From positions 21,880,392-21,944,391 of the forward strand of contig OZ022586.1 of the NCBI GenBank assembly GCA_963669155.1: a stretch of DNA of 64,000 bases. The letters run 5' to 3'. This stretch comes from Arbacia lixula (taxonomy: Eukaryota > Echinodermata > Echinoidea > Arbacioida > Arbaciidae). Below are positions 11,857-23,223 of this stretch, piece after piece. Within the stretch, counting starts at the first letter, position 1, and every line of letters starts with the position of its first letter. The notes below the pieces were generated by a model. The model saw only the letters and a program-made list of their open reading frames with translations. It was not told where the DNA came from and made no database searches. The position numbers and the translations under genes are program-made.

Positions 11857-12088
11857 TTCGATAAAACGTTTGAGAGAAAAGAAGGAAGATGAAAGCGCAA
11901 ATCATGTGCTTTGAAGGCACCGCAGTGCTATAGATCAAAATATTCAAACAAAATAACTAGGCAATGAAAAGGGTGCTTAAAGTACGTGTTAGCATATCCG
12001 TTATCTTACTTAAATGTGACTGTGTTTCAATCTACGCATGCTCTTGAGATCCTCAAAGAGAATATCCTCACACCTAACTTTGTCATCT

Positions 12089-15000
12089 TTATGAGTAGAT
12101 AGGGTTATCAACCATTTCTGTACCGTCCTCGTCGCCGTCGTCGGTCACTTTCTTCTTTTTATCCGGCATGGCGTACAAGGCATCCATGCCCGGCGGCGTA
12201 GACTCCTGCGTGCTAGGCTCTATTGCCTTCGAGGCGCCATTGCGTATCACGCGACTCTTCTTCCGTTTGTCAGGCATCGCATATAAATCGCCCAATTCGG
12301 CGCCTTCTGGTTCGGGCCTGTGCTTTGTCGACACAGCGTATAAGGCGCTCAGATCCTCTTTGTCTTTTGCGAATCCCATGTTAACCTGCGGTTCCTTGTT
12401 GACCACTGCGTAATTGACGCAGTCCTCGTAAGGATGATGGGAGCTTGGTTCTCGTTTACCAAGAGTGTTATCCATGAGAATTTCATCGTAGTTATTCGCA
12501 TCAAACTTGTCACGAGGCTGATCGGGGAGAGGCCCTTTGCTTGCCGCTCTACCATGTCTAGAGTAGATTGAATACAAAAAAAGATCGGGTCAAAAAGGAC
12601 ATTGGCGGAGACTTATGAACAGAGAGAGTAAATAAGCACAGGGTGAAGAATGATAAATAGAAAGAAAGAGAGGGGGGGGGGGGGAACAATGGAAATAATT
12701 GAGAAATTCAAAATATAAGGTTTTATTCATTGTACTAATTGAACTAATAATGCATGCCTGGAATTACTAATAACGATGTTACCACTTCTACTACATTGTT
12801 TCTATTGTTAAAACGGAATTCTAGAAGTACAAACATGTGAGCCATTTACTGCGATAGCACTACTACAGTTTCTCCTTTCACCATTACAATTGATTCTACT
12901 AGTACTACCACTTCACACGCGTATTTACGAATAATACCTCATCAAATACCTGCGTTTGTAAAGGACTACAACGACGATGATGACCACGAGGATGATCACG
13001 ATCACGGCAACCCCTCCACCTGCACCAGCTGCCACGCCTAGTTTGAAAGAGTATTTTGTAGCAATTAATAGACTAAAAGTTGCAATCATTTATTCAAATT
13101 CAACAACTGTCTGGCGCCAACAATGTCCATTCTCTGTGAATGACGTAACTAAGAAAACTCTTTATTAATACGATATGATTGGTTATACCTGGCCAATGCA
13201 GCAGTCCTTCTGAAGACAACATAGACCTACGAGTTACATGATTAAGACAATACTTGTTATAAGTGTGTTTTGGCGGTATTTCAGGTGATATCTTACCTAG
13301 GTTGCTGGTGTTCCCCACTGGCCTCGTGACAGTATCAGTGGTAGAAGACAGGGTCGTATCATCTGGAGTTGTAGAACCCGTCTCGTGGTTGTTTGATGGA
13401 GGGTCTGAAAGAATATAATTAATGATGATTATTAAACAATATTACAAGTTCCAATACCCCATTTCTTAAACTTGTCCTATTGTTACATCTAAAACCCACC
13501 TACCCTTGATATCAAAAAGGGGAAATATTGATACCTCATCAAGCCAGCAGTCCCTCTGGAGAGAGTCGTAAATGGGCCAGGGTCCTGTCACTTAAACGTT
13601 ATGCGACCGACGTCAATCGTAAATCTGTACATTAGAGCTATGAGATTGGACGTGCACTCGATTCAAATAAATCGCAATTCTTTATACGACGGGCCCAGTG
13701 TAAAAAGGTTATCAACATGATAACGAGAATGTTGGCTAAGAGTATGTTTGCGGTATTTCAGGTGTTATCCTACCTAGATTGCTGGTGTTCCCCGCTTGCC
13801 TCGTAACAGCAGGGGTGGTAGATGACAGGGGCGTATCATCGGGAGTTGTAGATCCTACCATGATAGTGTTCGTCGTAACGACTGTAGCTGTTTCATCATG
13901 ATGAACAATGATTTATAAATATTACGATCTATTACTCACCCCTTTCGTTGACGTAGGGCATATGAGGCATTTGAATTACTCCCGAAAAAAGAGTTAACAT
14001 GTATAACCAAATTACACATTTAAACATAATTGTATCACATTGTAACCCTTAGCATGAAACTGTCAGATTTGTTAACAAACACACAAATGCCATAGTGCAG
14101 CAGTTTGGCTAACACACAGGGTTGATAGAAATACCTGTCATATCGTAATCCTTAATGCTGGCCACGAGATGTGTTTTTTGAAACATTTTATTGCAACAGA
14201 AATGGAGGGAAATAACCTCGGCATCAAGAACAAATCCACTCTGAATGTCATAGTTGACATTCTTTGAGCACGATTCTAGTGAGGATGATTTTCCGTCCTG
14301 TAATCAATTTTATATTTGTATGGATAGCTTGTGTTCATTATGCTTTATCCCTTGTTTTGTAATGACGTTTACGTTCATTATAAATACCTGAACTTGTATC
14401 AGCATCCTCAGTTGTTACGATAACGATCGTAGGAGATGTGACTGGCTGACTCGACTCAGGAACTGAGTAAATTGTGAGAATTGATTAATGTTTCTTTGCG
14501 GTATACTGTTAACAAGCATATATTTGTGAAACCGTCACAGTCCGGCCTGTAATATTTGTATAAATAGCTTCTTTTAATTTTGCTTTATACCATGTTTTGT
14601 TATGACGTTAACGTTAAAGACAGCCCGTCCCTTTTTCAGATCACCACAAAACCATCGAAACATTGGCAAAACATATAGAGAAGTGTTAGCAAGCTATATA
14701 TTCATAATTTGAAACGGATACGTAGTGTAAAATTCAAATAATGCACGTAAACAACGTCTGATTAATAGTCTTTACCTCAGGCTCCTAGCAGTTTGTGTTG
14801 ATATATCTGCTTTATTGATTAATCTGTTTATTAAATTATAAAACGCATTATGAAAAAAAAATATTCTTTAGAAGGAATCATCTCCAAGGTTTGGTAGTTA
14901 CTCATAAAATTAAGATTTCACACATGCATAATAACCACATAGATACTGTAACAAAGACTAATACTTTTTTCGTAGTACGAAAAAAGTCGGTTTGAAATTT

Positions 15001-17319
15001 AACGGCTGAAATTTTTACATATACAGAAAGCTTCAACATGCTATATTCTTAGAAATGGTCTTGAAACACACTTTCTTTAATTTACGATCGTGATAGACGA
15101 TTTCAAATTTTAAGCTTGCAAAAGGGACGGACAATCTTTAAGTACAAATACCTGAAATTATATCAAGATCATCAGTTGTCACGATTGTGTGGTGTTGGGA
15201 GATGATTCAGGAATTGAAACATTAGAGACAGAAATTATTTTTATTTGATTAATATTTTCTCTCGGAGAGCTGTTAAAAATCACAGATTCACGAAAAATTC
15301 AAAATCATACAATTAATAAACGATCGCCATAGCTGCTACAATTGACTATTGTCCACGTTTTGTGAGAAATGTAAGACTTGAAAAAGAATGTTAGTATTCA
15401 CATTTAGCGACACGTTAACATGTTATGCAGAATAGAAAATAGTTCCTTAAAATCAATTGGCTTATAACCCTCATTACGAATTCTCGGGATATATTATTAC
15501 GTACTTTGAAATACTGCGATGTGACCAGTTCCGCCACAAGAGCTATTAGCGTCCCCTGTACATAGATTCTGGCAATCCTCATCACCATCCATCGCTGCCC
15601 CGAGCCGACTGTAGTCTGCTCCTGCGACACCGCAGTAACATTCCATTCCTAACTCCACTCCAGCATAGACGTAGTCAGCCATGGTGGATTCTCTGCAGTG
15701 GCTGATGCATTTGTTGGTTGTCATGGTGCTATCCATTGTCAGAGGATCACCAGTTAGAACGCGATTGTTTGGGTCATCCTCGTAGCATCCAAGGTAAGTC
15801 TCATCTGTAAAATGTAAAAACAAGCATGGACATTAGAACGGAGTTAGGAACGCAGTGATTGGACATGATGGGGAATGAATAGGTACGACTAACATGACTA
15901 AGGTTATACAAGTTGTATGAAAGTGCCCACCGTTTTTCCCCCGTGACTTCTACATTTTTTAGAATTAAAAGTGACACTATGTGTGTCAATATAATTGCTC
16001 CCAGATCTATCAAATATCCCTTGTGCTGACAAACTCCCCCAATAAGCATTATTGGCGAGAGGGGCAGAGCATCACCGCCCTCTCTATACCCCACCCCTTC
16101 TTTCTTTCTTTCCTACCTGGGCTACACTAATGAGGCTGAGTGAGGATTGGGTTGATGAGAAAAGACATACTTGTGATCTATGTATAAATGGCTGGGGTCG
16201 ACAAAAATAATTCGTATCTAAAACGACATCCTTCCTACCGTAACAAATTGCTGCTCCGATGACTGTTGTCGAACAAGAGTTGAGCAAAGTACACTCACTG
16301 ATAACTCTGTCACCTGTTAAGGATGCAGACTCATGGAAACATAAGAACATTTATCTTTAAATGTGTGTGTGTTGGGAAGGGAAGGTGGAGGGGAAGCCAA
16401 ACGAATTCCTATTTTCCGTTCAATTAAAAACACAAACAAATACACACACATTCATTCTACACAAACATGCACTCATACATACATATCATACACTCATGTA
16501 TGAAACGTAATGAAAGATTGAGTTCTATCATGTTGTCGCGCCCTGTTGATTACATCTGTCTTGTATGATACGCACAAAGTATAATCTACGTACCTTTCTT
16601 GCAGTGGAGACCTTTGGTTGGTTGTGTAAGGTTACTTTCAAAAGGAGAGTTTTGAATAGCCCTGTTAGTTCCATATGCTCCGATGTGTTCACAGACAACT
16701 CTAGCATCGTGGAAATCAAAGTTGACCCCACACGTCGTCTGCCACATGACATTATCTGTGGTGTACTCCACGGTGCCTTCATAGCGTGATGGGCCGTTCA
16801 CAAGGCGGACGTCTGGGGCAAAAAGTATCATTAAATATACAACACTGAATGAATTAACAATTCAAAATCCTCGCTTCTCATATTACATTTGTTTTAGTAC
16901 CTATCAGTAAAATATTGAGCGTACTGAGTGGAAGGAAATGTTCTATTTCCACCTGCATATTTTATATGATTATTTTATATTTTACTGTCGAGCTTTGTAT
17001 TATTTATTTTGAAAAGCCCGATACCGCCTTTCCTCTTACCACGTCACCCTCTGTGTATTTAGAGTCCAAGAGAGGCCAAGCAGTATGATTATACACAATG
17101 TGGTGATATTTTAACCCTTGTTTGTCACATGTAGTGCACACAAATCCCATAGAGCAGCAGTTTATCTGACACATAAAGGTTCACCATTCGCAATACTATA
17201 ATCACTGCAACTAGACCAGCATAATCGTCTCAGAACTCACCTACTACTTGGCCGCCAGATAGTAATGGAGTGATGGTAGCTACAAGCAAGACGAACCAGA
17301 TTAGAAACAGGGCATCCAT
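12089..17319 (-). CDS. SRCR-WSC type I membrane receptor, gene A (complete, nine exons, 506 aa)
   Basis: Exons in order of transcription: 17241-17319, 16594-16812, 16239-16313, 15505-15804, 14388-14462, 13774-13881, 13297-13404, 12950-13037, 12089-12557. All introns are GT-AG and phase 1 except the last (phase 2). The 1521-nt reading frame is unbroken. Residues 1-23 are a signal peptide (MDALFLIWFVLLVAT). SRCR is about 28-124, split over two exons with six cysteines (WQTTCG, VVCEHIGAYG, SECTLLNSC, IGAAICY), as in group A domains. WSC, a carbohydrate-binding-type cysteine-rich domain, is about 125-224 (TYLGCYEDD, CISHCRES, ECYCGVAG, SSCGGTG). A Thr/Ser stalk spans 225-321, a Val/Ile membrane helix 331-348, and the tail 351-506. 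The tail has YDEI, VNYAVV (ITIM-like), LYAVS, two LYAMPDK motifs and a terminal NPIY. Likely a cell-surface recognition receptor; ligand unknown. Confidence 0.85.
12950..13037 (-). other. Transmembrane exon of gene A
   Basis: Acceptor ttcaaactag, then Gly/Ala-rich GVAAGAGGG, an 18-residue Val/Ile/Leu helix and the stop-transfer YKRR, then donor gcag|gtattt. Near-identical exons at 31481-31568 (gene B) and 51564-51651 (gene C) differ by one to a few residues, much less than the ectodomain exons. Confidence 0.85.
14618..15137. mobile_element. 520-bp non-autonomous element with TTAA target duplication, copy 1
   Basis: Flanked by TTAA on both sides (14614-14617 and 15138-15141). Inverted ends are AGACAGCCCGTCCCTTTT on the left and, inverted, AGATTGTCCGTCCCTTTT on the right. 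A second copy lies at 19763-20279, also between TTAA. Inside is a perfect hairpin, cttttttcgta-g-tacgaaaaaag. TTAA duplication suggests mobilisation by a piggyBac- or Kolobok-type transposase (family knowledge). It sits in intron 4 of gene A. Confidence 0.8.
15152..15213 (-). pseudogene. Dead duplicate of the stalk exon 5
   Basis: Matches exon 5 (14388-14462) around PESS and the donor aatttcag|gtattt. The acceptor cag has become caa, a deletion shortens the middle and a TGA is in frame. It lies immediately beyond the TTAA element, between exons 4 and 5. It shows that the stalk exons have been duplicating within the gene. Confidence 0.6.
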
Positions 17320-17410
17320 TCTAAACTGATGAATTGTGTGGAAATCAAACTAGTTCTGTGATATGCTACACCAGCTACCAGTCAGCTAGGCGCTTTATTA
17401 GATCGCATAA
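17320..17410 (-). promoter_or_regulatory. Candidate 5' leader and core promoter of gene A
   Basis: The 90 bp upstream of the ATG is well conserved with 37459-37545 of gene B: ctaataaagcgc (B: cattaaagcgc), then ctgactggtagctg and gtagcatatca. The AT-rich motif lies about 75 bp before the ATG, a reasonable place for a TATA-like element with a short leader. Conservation may simply reflect recent duplication. Confidence 0.3.
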
Positions 17411-17913
17411 AATGGCTAAGCATCCATGTCCATCATGTCCATACGACTATCCCGTGGTGAAACTTGATTAAGTTTTCCTGGTTGTTGATTTGTTTTGCTG
17501 ATTTATTAACCGGTCTGTCCGATTAACTAATGGATAATCCTGTGTCCTAAAACGTAATCCAATCCTGGGAAAAGTATTACCAGTTGCATCATGTAACCGC
17601 TGGGGTACAAAGTGAGACGCGAAGTGTACAAGTTGTATTCCACTGTATTGCTTCATACGCAGCGTCGTAATGATTTGAAATATACCTGTCTACTTCCTCC
17701 TTCTCGATAATCCGTGTGTAATTACTGTATAGTTCGTCGCCAACTGCGAACAAATATCCTGAGGGTTCGATGATATTCACAATTCATAACACTCTTGGTA
17801 AACAAAGTAACAATGGTGCGCAAGAAAAACACAATAGACAGATAGAGAGAAATGTGGAGTTGATTGTTAAATAATGTGTAAATACTGGCGTTGAAATAGA
17901 GAGAACAAGAGAG

Positions 17914-17960
<47 letters not shown>

Positions 17961-18000
17961 GTGATAGCTAGTGTACTGGGGGTGGGGGATGATTAGTTGT
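17411..18000. other. Upstream flank of gene A, no gene seen
   Basis: Matches 37550-38330 of unit 2. It carries a (GA)n tract at about 17917-17957. A 63-codon minus-strand frame at 17589-17780 is broken by a TAG in the unit-2 copy, so it is not a conserved gene. Confidence 0.5.
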
Positions 18001-18375
18001 TAAACGGTGCTCACTCAACCAGAACAATGGGTTAAGTGTCGGGATATGTGTTAGTGCATCCAGAGATGGATGATAAACCTTGAAAGGACATAAATTATTT
18101 ACCAGAAATATAATTCATCAAAAATTCATCTGACAGAATTCCAAAATTACCCTCGTGACTTTTGAAAAGTGACATGTTTGCCTTTAAAATTTTTCCACGC
18201 ATGCATGACCAATTGGATTAATGTAATTTTCACACATAAGTAAGTCAATAAGTTAAGGAACAATCTTGCCAAATGATGTTGCCCAAAACCTCTTCGATTA
18301 AAAGTTATGTCCTTATGCTAAGGGAGGGGGGTTGGGGACTAACTTTTTTTGTTGTGTTTATGTTGATTTAGCAAA
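18000..18375 (+). repeat. Dispersed repeat family R1, long copy
   Basis: Begins ttaaacggtgctcactcaacc and ends at acttttttttgttgtg-type sequence near 18360. The same start occurs at 21405, giving the fullest view of the family (about 370 bp). Confidence 0.6.
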
Positions 18376-18535
18376 ACAACCGTGATCCTAGCAGGATTTC
18401 TCAATGAGAGTGCCCGACACTAGCCCGATAGACAATGTCGTACCCACTTGAGCGGTCATGTTGTTTAGAACCAGAAACCTGTATAACAATGGACATAACG
18501 TTACCACTTCGATACTCTATACAGGGATATTTGTG
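18372..18535 (-). repeat. Repeat family R3 (gagtacc-ended), unit 1 upstream copy, truncated
   Basis: Shares gatcctagcaggat, gagagtgcccgacactagcccgatag (in two parts) and ccacttcgatactctat with the full copy at 38825-39052. The distal end is cut off by the R1 copy. Opposite-strand relatives lie at 26895-27125 and 46408-46620. Confidence 0.55.
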
Positions 18536-18866
18536 ATTGCCTGGCATAATGTTCTCTTCTAGTCTGAATGGATTATGCCGTGAGCTACATGATAATAAAT
18601 AGGCTCCTCTCTTTTTTATATTGATGGAAGGTAGCAGGCAAGATCAAAATATACCGTCACATGGAGAGAAAAAAAAATATTAATAAGGGAGATATGGAAT
18701 GATCAACTGATCAAGACTGCGTTAAACTTTACAATAAGTATAAGAGGGCGTTTGTCAAATACAGATGTGCAGTCCTATTAATAGTTACTTTTCAAATTAT
18801 ATTAAACAAGGACTATCCACGAAAACATCAGAAGCACATGACCACACATACTCTCCCTCTCTCTCA

Positions 18867-18905
<39 letters not shown>

Positions 18906-19760
18906 ACACACACACACACACATACACACACACACACACACACGCACACACTTTTATACTATATACAGTCATCTGGCAGTCAAGGGGTTTGTAGGTTGGA
19001 GAGATCCTGGAAGCAACTTGCAGGTGACTTCCGGTCTCAGACCAAGTCCCTACTTCTGCTTCTTAAAGGTCAAGTGATACAAACACGGAGTATCGTGTTG
19101 ATCGCGACGTCCATTTCTCTAGCCGTCTTGATCACGTCAATGCACCTTACATTACTCCAATAGACCAGTTCGGTTATTTTTGCAAAAACTGGGCATGTTG
19201 CTCAAACAATACTATGGACTCTAGTGCTTTACTAATGGACACGTCAAGGTTATTCGAGGTTTGTAATTTTGTAATCCGGTATTTTCGTAAACGTTATAAG
19301 ATTATTTTTTAAATAGCTGACAGTTGAAATTGCACCAGTGCAAATATAAAAGCACACATTATATTCTCAATAATACAACTTGGATGATGTAACTTTAAAA
19401 ATGTTAAAGGAAACACGTAACATGATAAGAAAAGCAGAATATACAGCGATACAACAACACACAAACATAGTCCCAATATTGGTCAATTAGATGATGTTAA
19501 CTTAAAGAAAACTTATGACAGTGGAACAGGTGCAACAAGAGAGGAGAAACTCGTTTGAGGTGATGCCAAGAATCACAGGTTCGTACACTTGGGGGGGGGG
19601 GGATGACTGGGCTGCCAACGCTCGAGAGGGAGCGAACGCGCCCGAGCGAGGGAGCAAAGCGACCGAGCCGGGGGGAGGGTTTGGGAGGGGGGTGTCCCCC
19701 TCCCACGGTAGGGAGCTTTTGCAATTTTGAACTTGAAATCGTGAAATCTGATGCATACTT
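18536..19760. other. Duplicated intergenic stretch with (CA)n and a G-rich insert
   Basis: Matches 39060-40130 of unit 2 up to about 19590. A (CA)n array spans about 18868-18952. A 50-codon frame around 19000-19160 is shared with 39537-39690 but differs at many residues, so I do not call it coding. At 19590-19740 is a poly-G run followed by a GC-rich gagcgagggagcaaagcga block and gggtgtccccctccc. This is absent from unit 2 and looks like transposon end sequence. Confidence 0.45.
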
Positions 19761-19762
19761 AA

Positions 19763-20279
19763 AGACAGCCAGTCCCTTTTTCAGATCACCACAAAACGAT
19801 CGAAACATTGACAAAACATAGAGAAGTGTTAGCAAGCTCTATATTCACAATTTGAAACTGATACGTAGTGTAAAATTCAAATAATGCACGTAAACAACGT
19901 CTGATTAATAGTCTTTACCTCAGGCTTTTAGCAGTTTGTGTTGATATATCTGCTTTATTGATTAATCTGCTTATTAAATTATAAAACGCATTATGAAAAA
20001 ATTGTTCTATGGAAGGAATCATCTCCAAAGTTTGGTAGTTACTCATAAAATTAGGATTTCACACACGCATAATAATCACATAGATACTGTAACAAAGACT
20101 AATACTTTTTTCGTAGTACGAAAAAAGTCAGTTTGAAATTTAACGGCTGAAATTTTTTAAATATACAGAAAGCTTCAACATGCTATATTCTTAGAAATGG
20201 TCTTGAATCACAGTTTTTTCAATTTACGATCGTGATAGACGATTTCAAATTTTAAGCTTGCAAAAGGGACGGACAATCT
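19763..20279. mobile_element. TTAA-flanked non-autonomous element, copy 2
   Basis: About 517 bp, nearly identical in layout to 14618-15137, between TTAA at 19759-19762 and 20280-20283. It includes the same internal hairpin. It lies in the part of unit 1 that does not match unit 2, so it inserted there after, or the region was lost from, one copy. Confidence 0.8.
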
Positions 20280-20328
20280 TTAATGAGGTAAAATAACACA
20301 CACAAGAGTGCACGCACACACACATATA

Positions 20329-20329
<1 letters not shown>

Positions 20330-20380
<51 letters not shown>

Positions 20381-20395
20381 AACACACACACACAT
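20330..20395. repeat. (CA)n microsatellite
   Basis: ctctctct followed by mainly cacaca with two aaacac interruptions. No gene. Confidence 0.85.
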
Positions 20396-20587
20396 ACTAC
20401 GTCAGTCATAGTTTCGACAAGATCTACACACCGTGGCATACGAGTACAGAATGAACTGACACATATTGCAGGGAGGGTTCGTAATGGATCCCGGGGTAGT
20501 TTGGGTACCATTTGGCTTGAAACAGAATTTTCTGCGGTTTAACTTCTAGTACTGGAATGGAAAAAGTAATTTTTTTTTTATTTCTTT

Positions 20588-20623
<36 letters not shown>

Positions 20624-20656
20624 TGTGTTGGGTGGGGGGGGGGGGGGGGGGGGGGG

Positions 20657-20872
20657 GCTAACCCAGTCGTCAAAACCGGCATCAGTTCCATCATTAGTTT
20701 TCGCCTCGGATGCTCCATCACCCTCAACGGCACTTTCTTCTGCTTGAACTTCCGGAAGAACAAGTCTAACTCCGACATCATCCGATTTTGACGTAGACGG
20801 CTGTTCTTCATCATGTTCTTCTTTCTCATTATGCTTGAAAAAGAAGTGATCCTTGATGTTTTCTACTTCACA
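20657..20872 (-). pseudogene. Acidic coding fragment, unknown family
   Basis: A 72-codon minus-strand frame with clearly protein-like composition: CEVENIKDHFFFKHNEKEEH, then EEQPSTSKSDDVG and VEGDGASEAKTNDGTDA, ending DDWVS at a poly-G run. Just upstream, ATGGCTCATAATGTG in another frame could be the original start, joined by a one-base loss. An acceptor-like ttctag precedes it. I do not recognise the family. It lies between repeats in the unit-1-specific stretch, so a transposon or retrocopy remnant is likely. Confidence 0.35.
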
Positions 20873-20989
20873 TTATGAGCCATCCTAGAATCCGAAAATC
20901 AATTTACGCGGTGAACACACTCACATATATTTCCCCCTTAAAAAGTTAAGGAAGACAAGGCCTCCTGCTTAGCGAACTCACCACGTGTT

Positions 20990-21230
20990 TTTGTTTTCTA
21001 AACACAACAGAAAAGTAAGCCCCCCCCCCCCTAAGAAAATTAGCATAACTTTTTATCGGAGCGGTTTTGGGCAAAACAATTTGCAGGATTGCTCCTTAAC
21101 TTAATGACTAACCTCTGTGTGAAAATGATATTAATCCAATTATTCATGCATGAGTGGGCAAATTTTAAAGGCAAAAATGTAACTTTTCAAAACTCACAAG
21201 GGTAATTATTTATGCCGTTTTAACAGTACA
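20990..21230 (-). repeat. Dispersed repeat family R1, inverted copy
   Basis: Inverse of the 21400-21770 copy, so the two form an imperfect inverted pair with about 170 bp between them. It carries the C-rich run and the agcataactttttatcgga and ggttttgggcaaa blocks. Confidence 0.6.
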
Positions 21231-21399
21231 TTTTGGCATCTCTTGTGCGATTTTTAAAGTGTATTCACTCAACCATGACACGGAAATGACTTCTAATGTG
21301 TACATAACAAGTCATGTTACATTTTTGTCAAAATATCCAGTTGTATTTTTTCACAAAAATAAAGGGTTTTTAAAAGTTTCAAACCCAAGAAGGATAAGT

Positions 21400-21770
21400 A
21401 TTTTTAAACGGTGCTCACTCAACCAGAACAATGTCGGAACAATGTCAGAACATTGTCAGAACATTGTCAGAACAATGTCGGGATATGTGTACGTGCATCG
21501 AGAGATGGATGATAAACAATGAAAGGACATAAGTTATGCATCAGTAATGGAATTCATCCAAAATTCATATGACAGAAACCCAAAATTACCCTTGTGACTT
21601 TTGAAAAGTTACACTTTTGCCTCTAAAATTTGCCCACTCACGCATGACTTATTGGATTAATGTGATTTTCACACAGAAGTTAGTTGATAAGGTGAGAAAG
21701 AATCCTGCCAAATTATTTTGCCCAAAACCTCTTTGATAAAAAGTTATGCTATATTGCTTAGTGAGGATAA
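21400..21770 (+). repeat. Dispersed repeat family R1, long copy with local cattgtcagaa repeats
   Basis: Begins aacggtgctcactcaacca. Unlike 18000-18375, it carries about four tandem copies of acaatgtcagaa (21427-21480). It ends near 21770. Confidence 0.6.
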
Positions 21771-23223
21771 ACCACAAGATAACGACAAAGTACTTGTACG
21801 ATTTTCTCTTCTTTACCGTCTGAATTAGCTTGCACCGTGTGAATGCGGCTAATACCAATAAACACAATTACAATAATGATGAGGATTATTATCATCATCA
21901 TCATAATTACAACTATTAATATTATAATTGTTATCATTATCATTTGTACTATTATTATTATTATCATGACTAAGTAAGCAAACATCATTCCCCCAAACCT
22001 GGGGGGGGGGGGGGGGGGGAATGATTGTACATGCCATCCCCCCACCTTGTGAGTTGGGGGGGATGCATCCCACTCATCCCCCCCGTTGTCTACGCCCCTG
22101 GTCCCATCGTATCTATTGTAGTGCTACCTATTTCCTTTAAGAGTGGTTGGGACTGGTGGTGGGTGTGCGGGTGTGCGGGTTGCACAGGGGGGGGGGGGGG
22201 GGGGCGGGCCGAGGGGATGATGCGTGCTGCACATTAATGTCGATTGATGCTCATGAGTAACCGTTCGGATAAAATGACAAATCCTATTAGTGTTTCTCCG
22301 CTAGACAAGGTCTTACCCTATGTAACGTATGTGTATTAGACGTGCAACACTGCCTAAACGGCGCATAAAGTGCTAATTTTCCTATGTGAATAAGTACGTG
22401 AAATTGATTTGCGCGCGCGTGTGTGGTCTATATATACACGTGTATTAGGGAGGGGGTGGGGGGGGGGGGGTCATTGCCCCTTCTTGTGCTCTCTTGACTG
22501 TGGCTAACTGGCTACGCCCCCACTGCTCTGTCAGCAGTCACAGAACTGTCAGCATCGTGTGCAATCTGACCTGATCAAGAAGCCTTGGGTTGAAGCGATG
22601 ACTGACATGCGCAGTATGACTAGACAAAGAGGTCGTGATGATTCGTGACGTCATCCATCCGATGTGAATCCCTGTCGCCCCCATAATGGACTGTGTCCTT
22701 ATTATCAAAGAAGAGTTAACCCTAAACATTAATTAATTGGTATTTATTGACAGACATTTTTTTAATACACATACAAATATCGTTCTTCTTTTCTTCCTTT
22801 CCCCTATCATTGTGTTTTTTTGTGCTCCAGTGACACTTGTTGTCGACAGTATTAAATCAACACTAGAAGATATGAAAGGACGCACCAAAACAACAAATTC
22901 TAGCATACGAATAATTGATTGATTGATTTTTTCAATTATTTCAATTTCCGTCAAAATAAAGCATTATCTCAATACATAGTATGCAAAGGAATGAAAATAA
23001 ATCATTCATGCAATAAGCACACGTATTTGTCATTGAGAAGTGTCTGGCAATTCCTACCTTTCCTCCATCCCAACTTCCAACCCCTACCCATTCATTATTT
23101 AAAGTTTAGAAAGGCTTTGCGAAGATTTCATCAAGGTTTCTATCCTAATTAAACTGTTCAACCCTTCTACCCTCACCTTCTACCCCCCCCCCCCCCCCCC
23201 CCTCCCCCACCCTTTCTCTGCAG
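21771..23223. other. Upstream region of PPxY gene copy 1
   Basis: No open coding exon recognised. (ATT/ATC)n-like sequence lies at 21860-21980, with poly-G runs at about 22000 and 22187. From about 22100 it matches 42720-43850 of unit 2. The conserved part includes a perfect CRE-type octamer at 22646. A poly-C run of more than 20 at 23186-23213, just before the splice acceptor, is absent from the unit 2 copy. Confidence 0.45.
22646..22653. promoter_or_regulatory. CRE-like octamer TGACGTCA upstream of PPxY copy 1
   Basis: Perfect palindromic CREB/ATF consensus in a block conserved with unit 2 (43274-43281). Whether it regulates transcription is inference. Confidence 0.3.

Noticed and set aside
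17589-17780. 63-codon minus frame upstream of gene A, plausible-looking residues
   Set aside because: The unit 2 equivalent (about 37860-38050) has stop codons and indels, so it is not conserved as coding.
18765-19163. Shared frame RSWKQLAGDFRS...LITSMHL in both units
   Set aside because: Differences between units are mostly amino-acid changing and the (CA)n array precedes it; no constraint visible.
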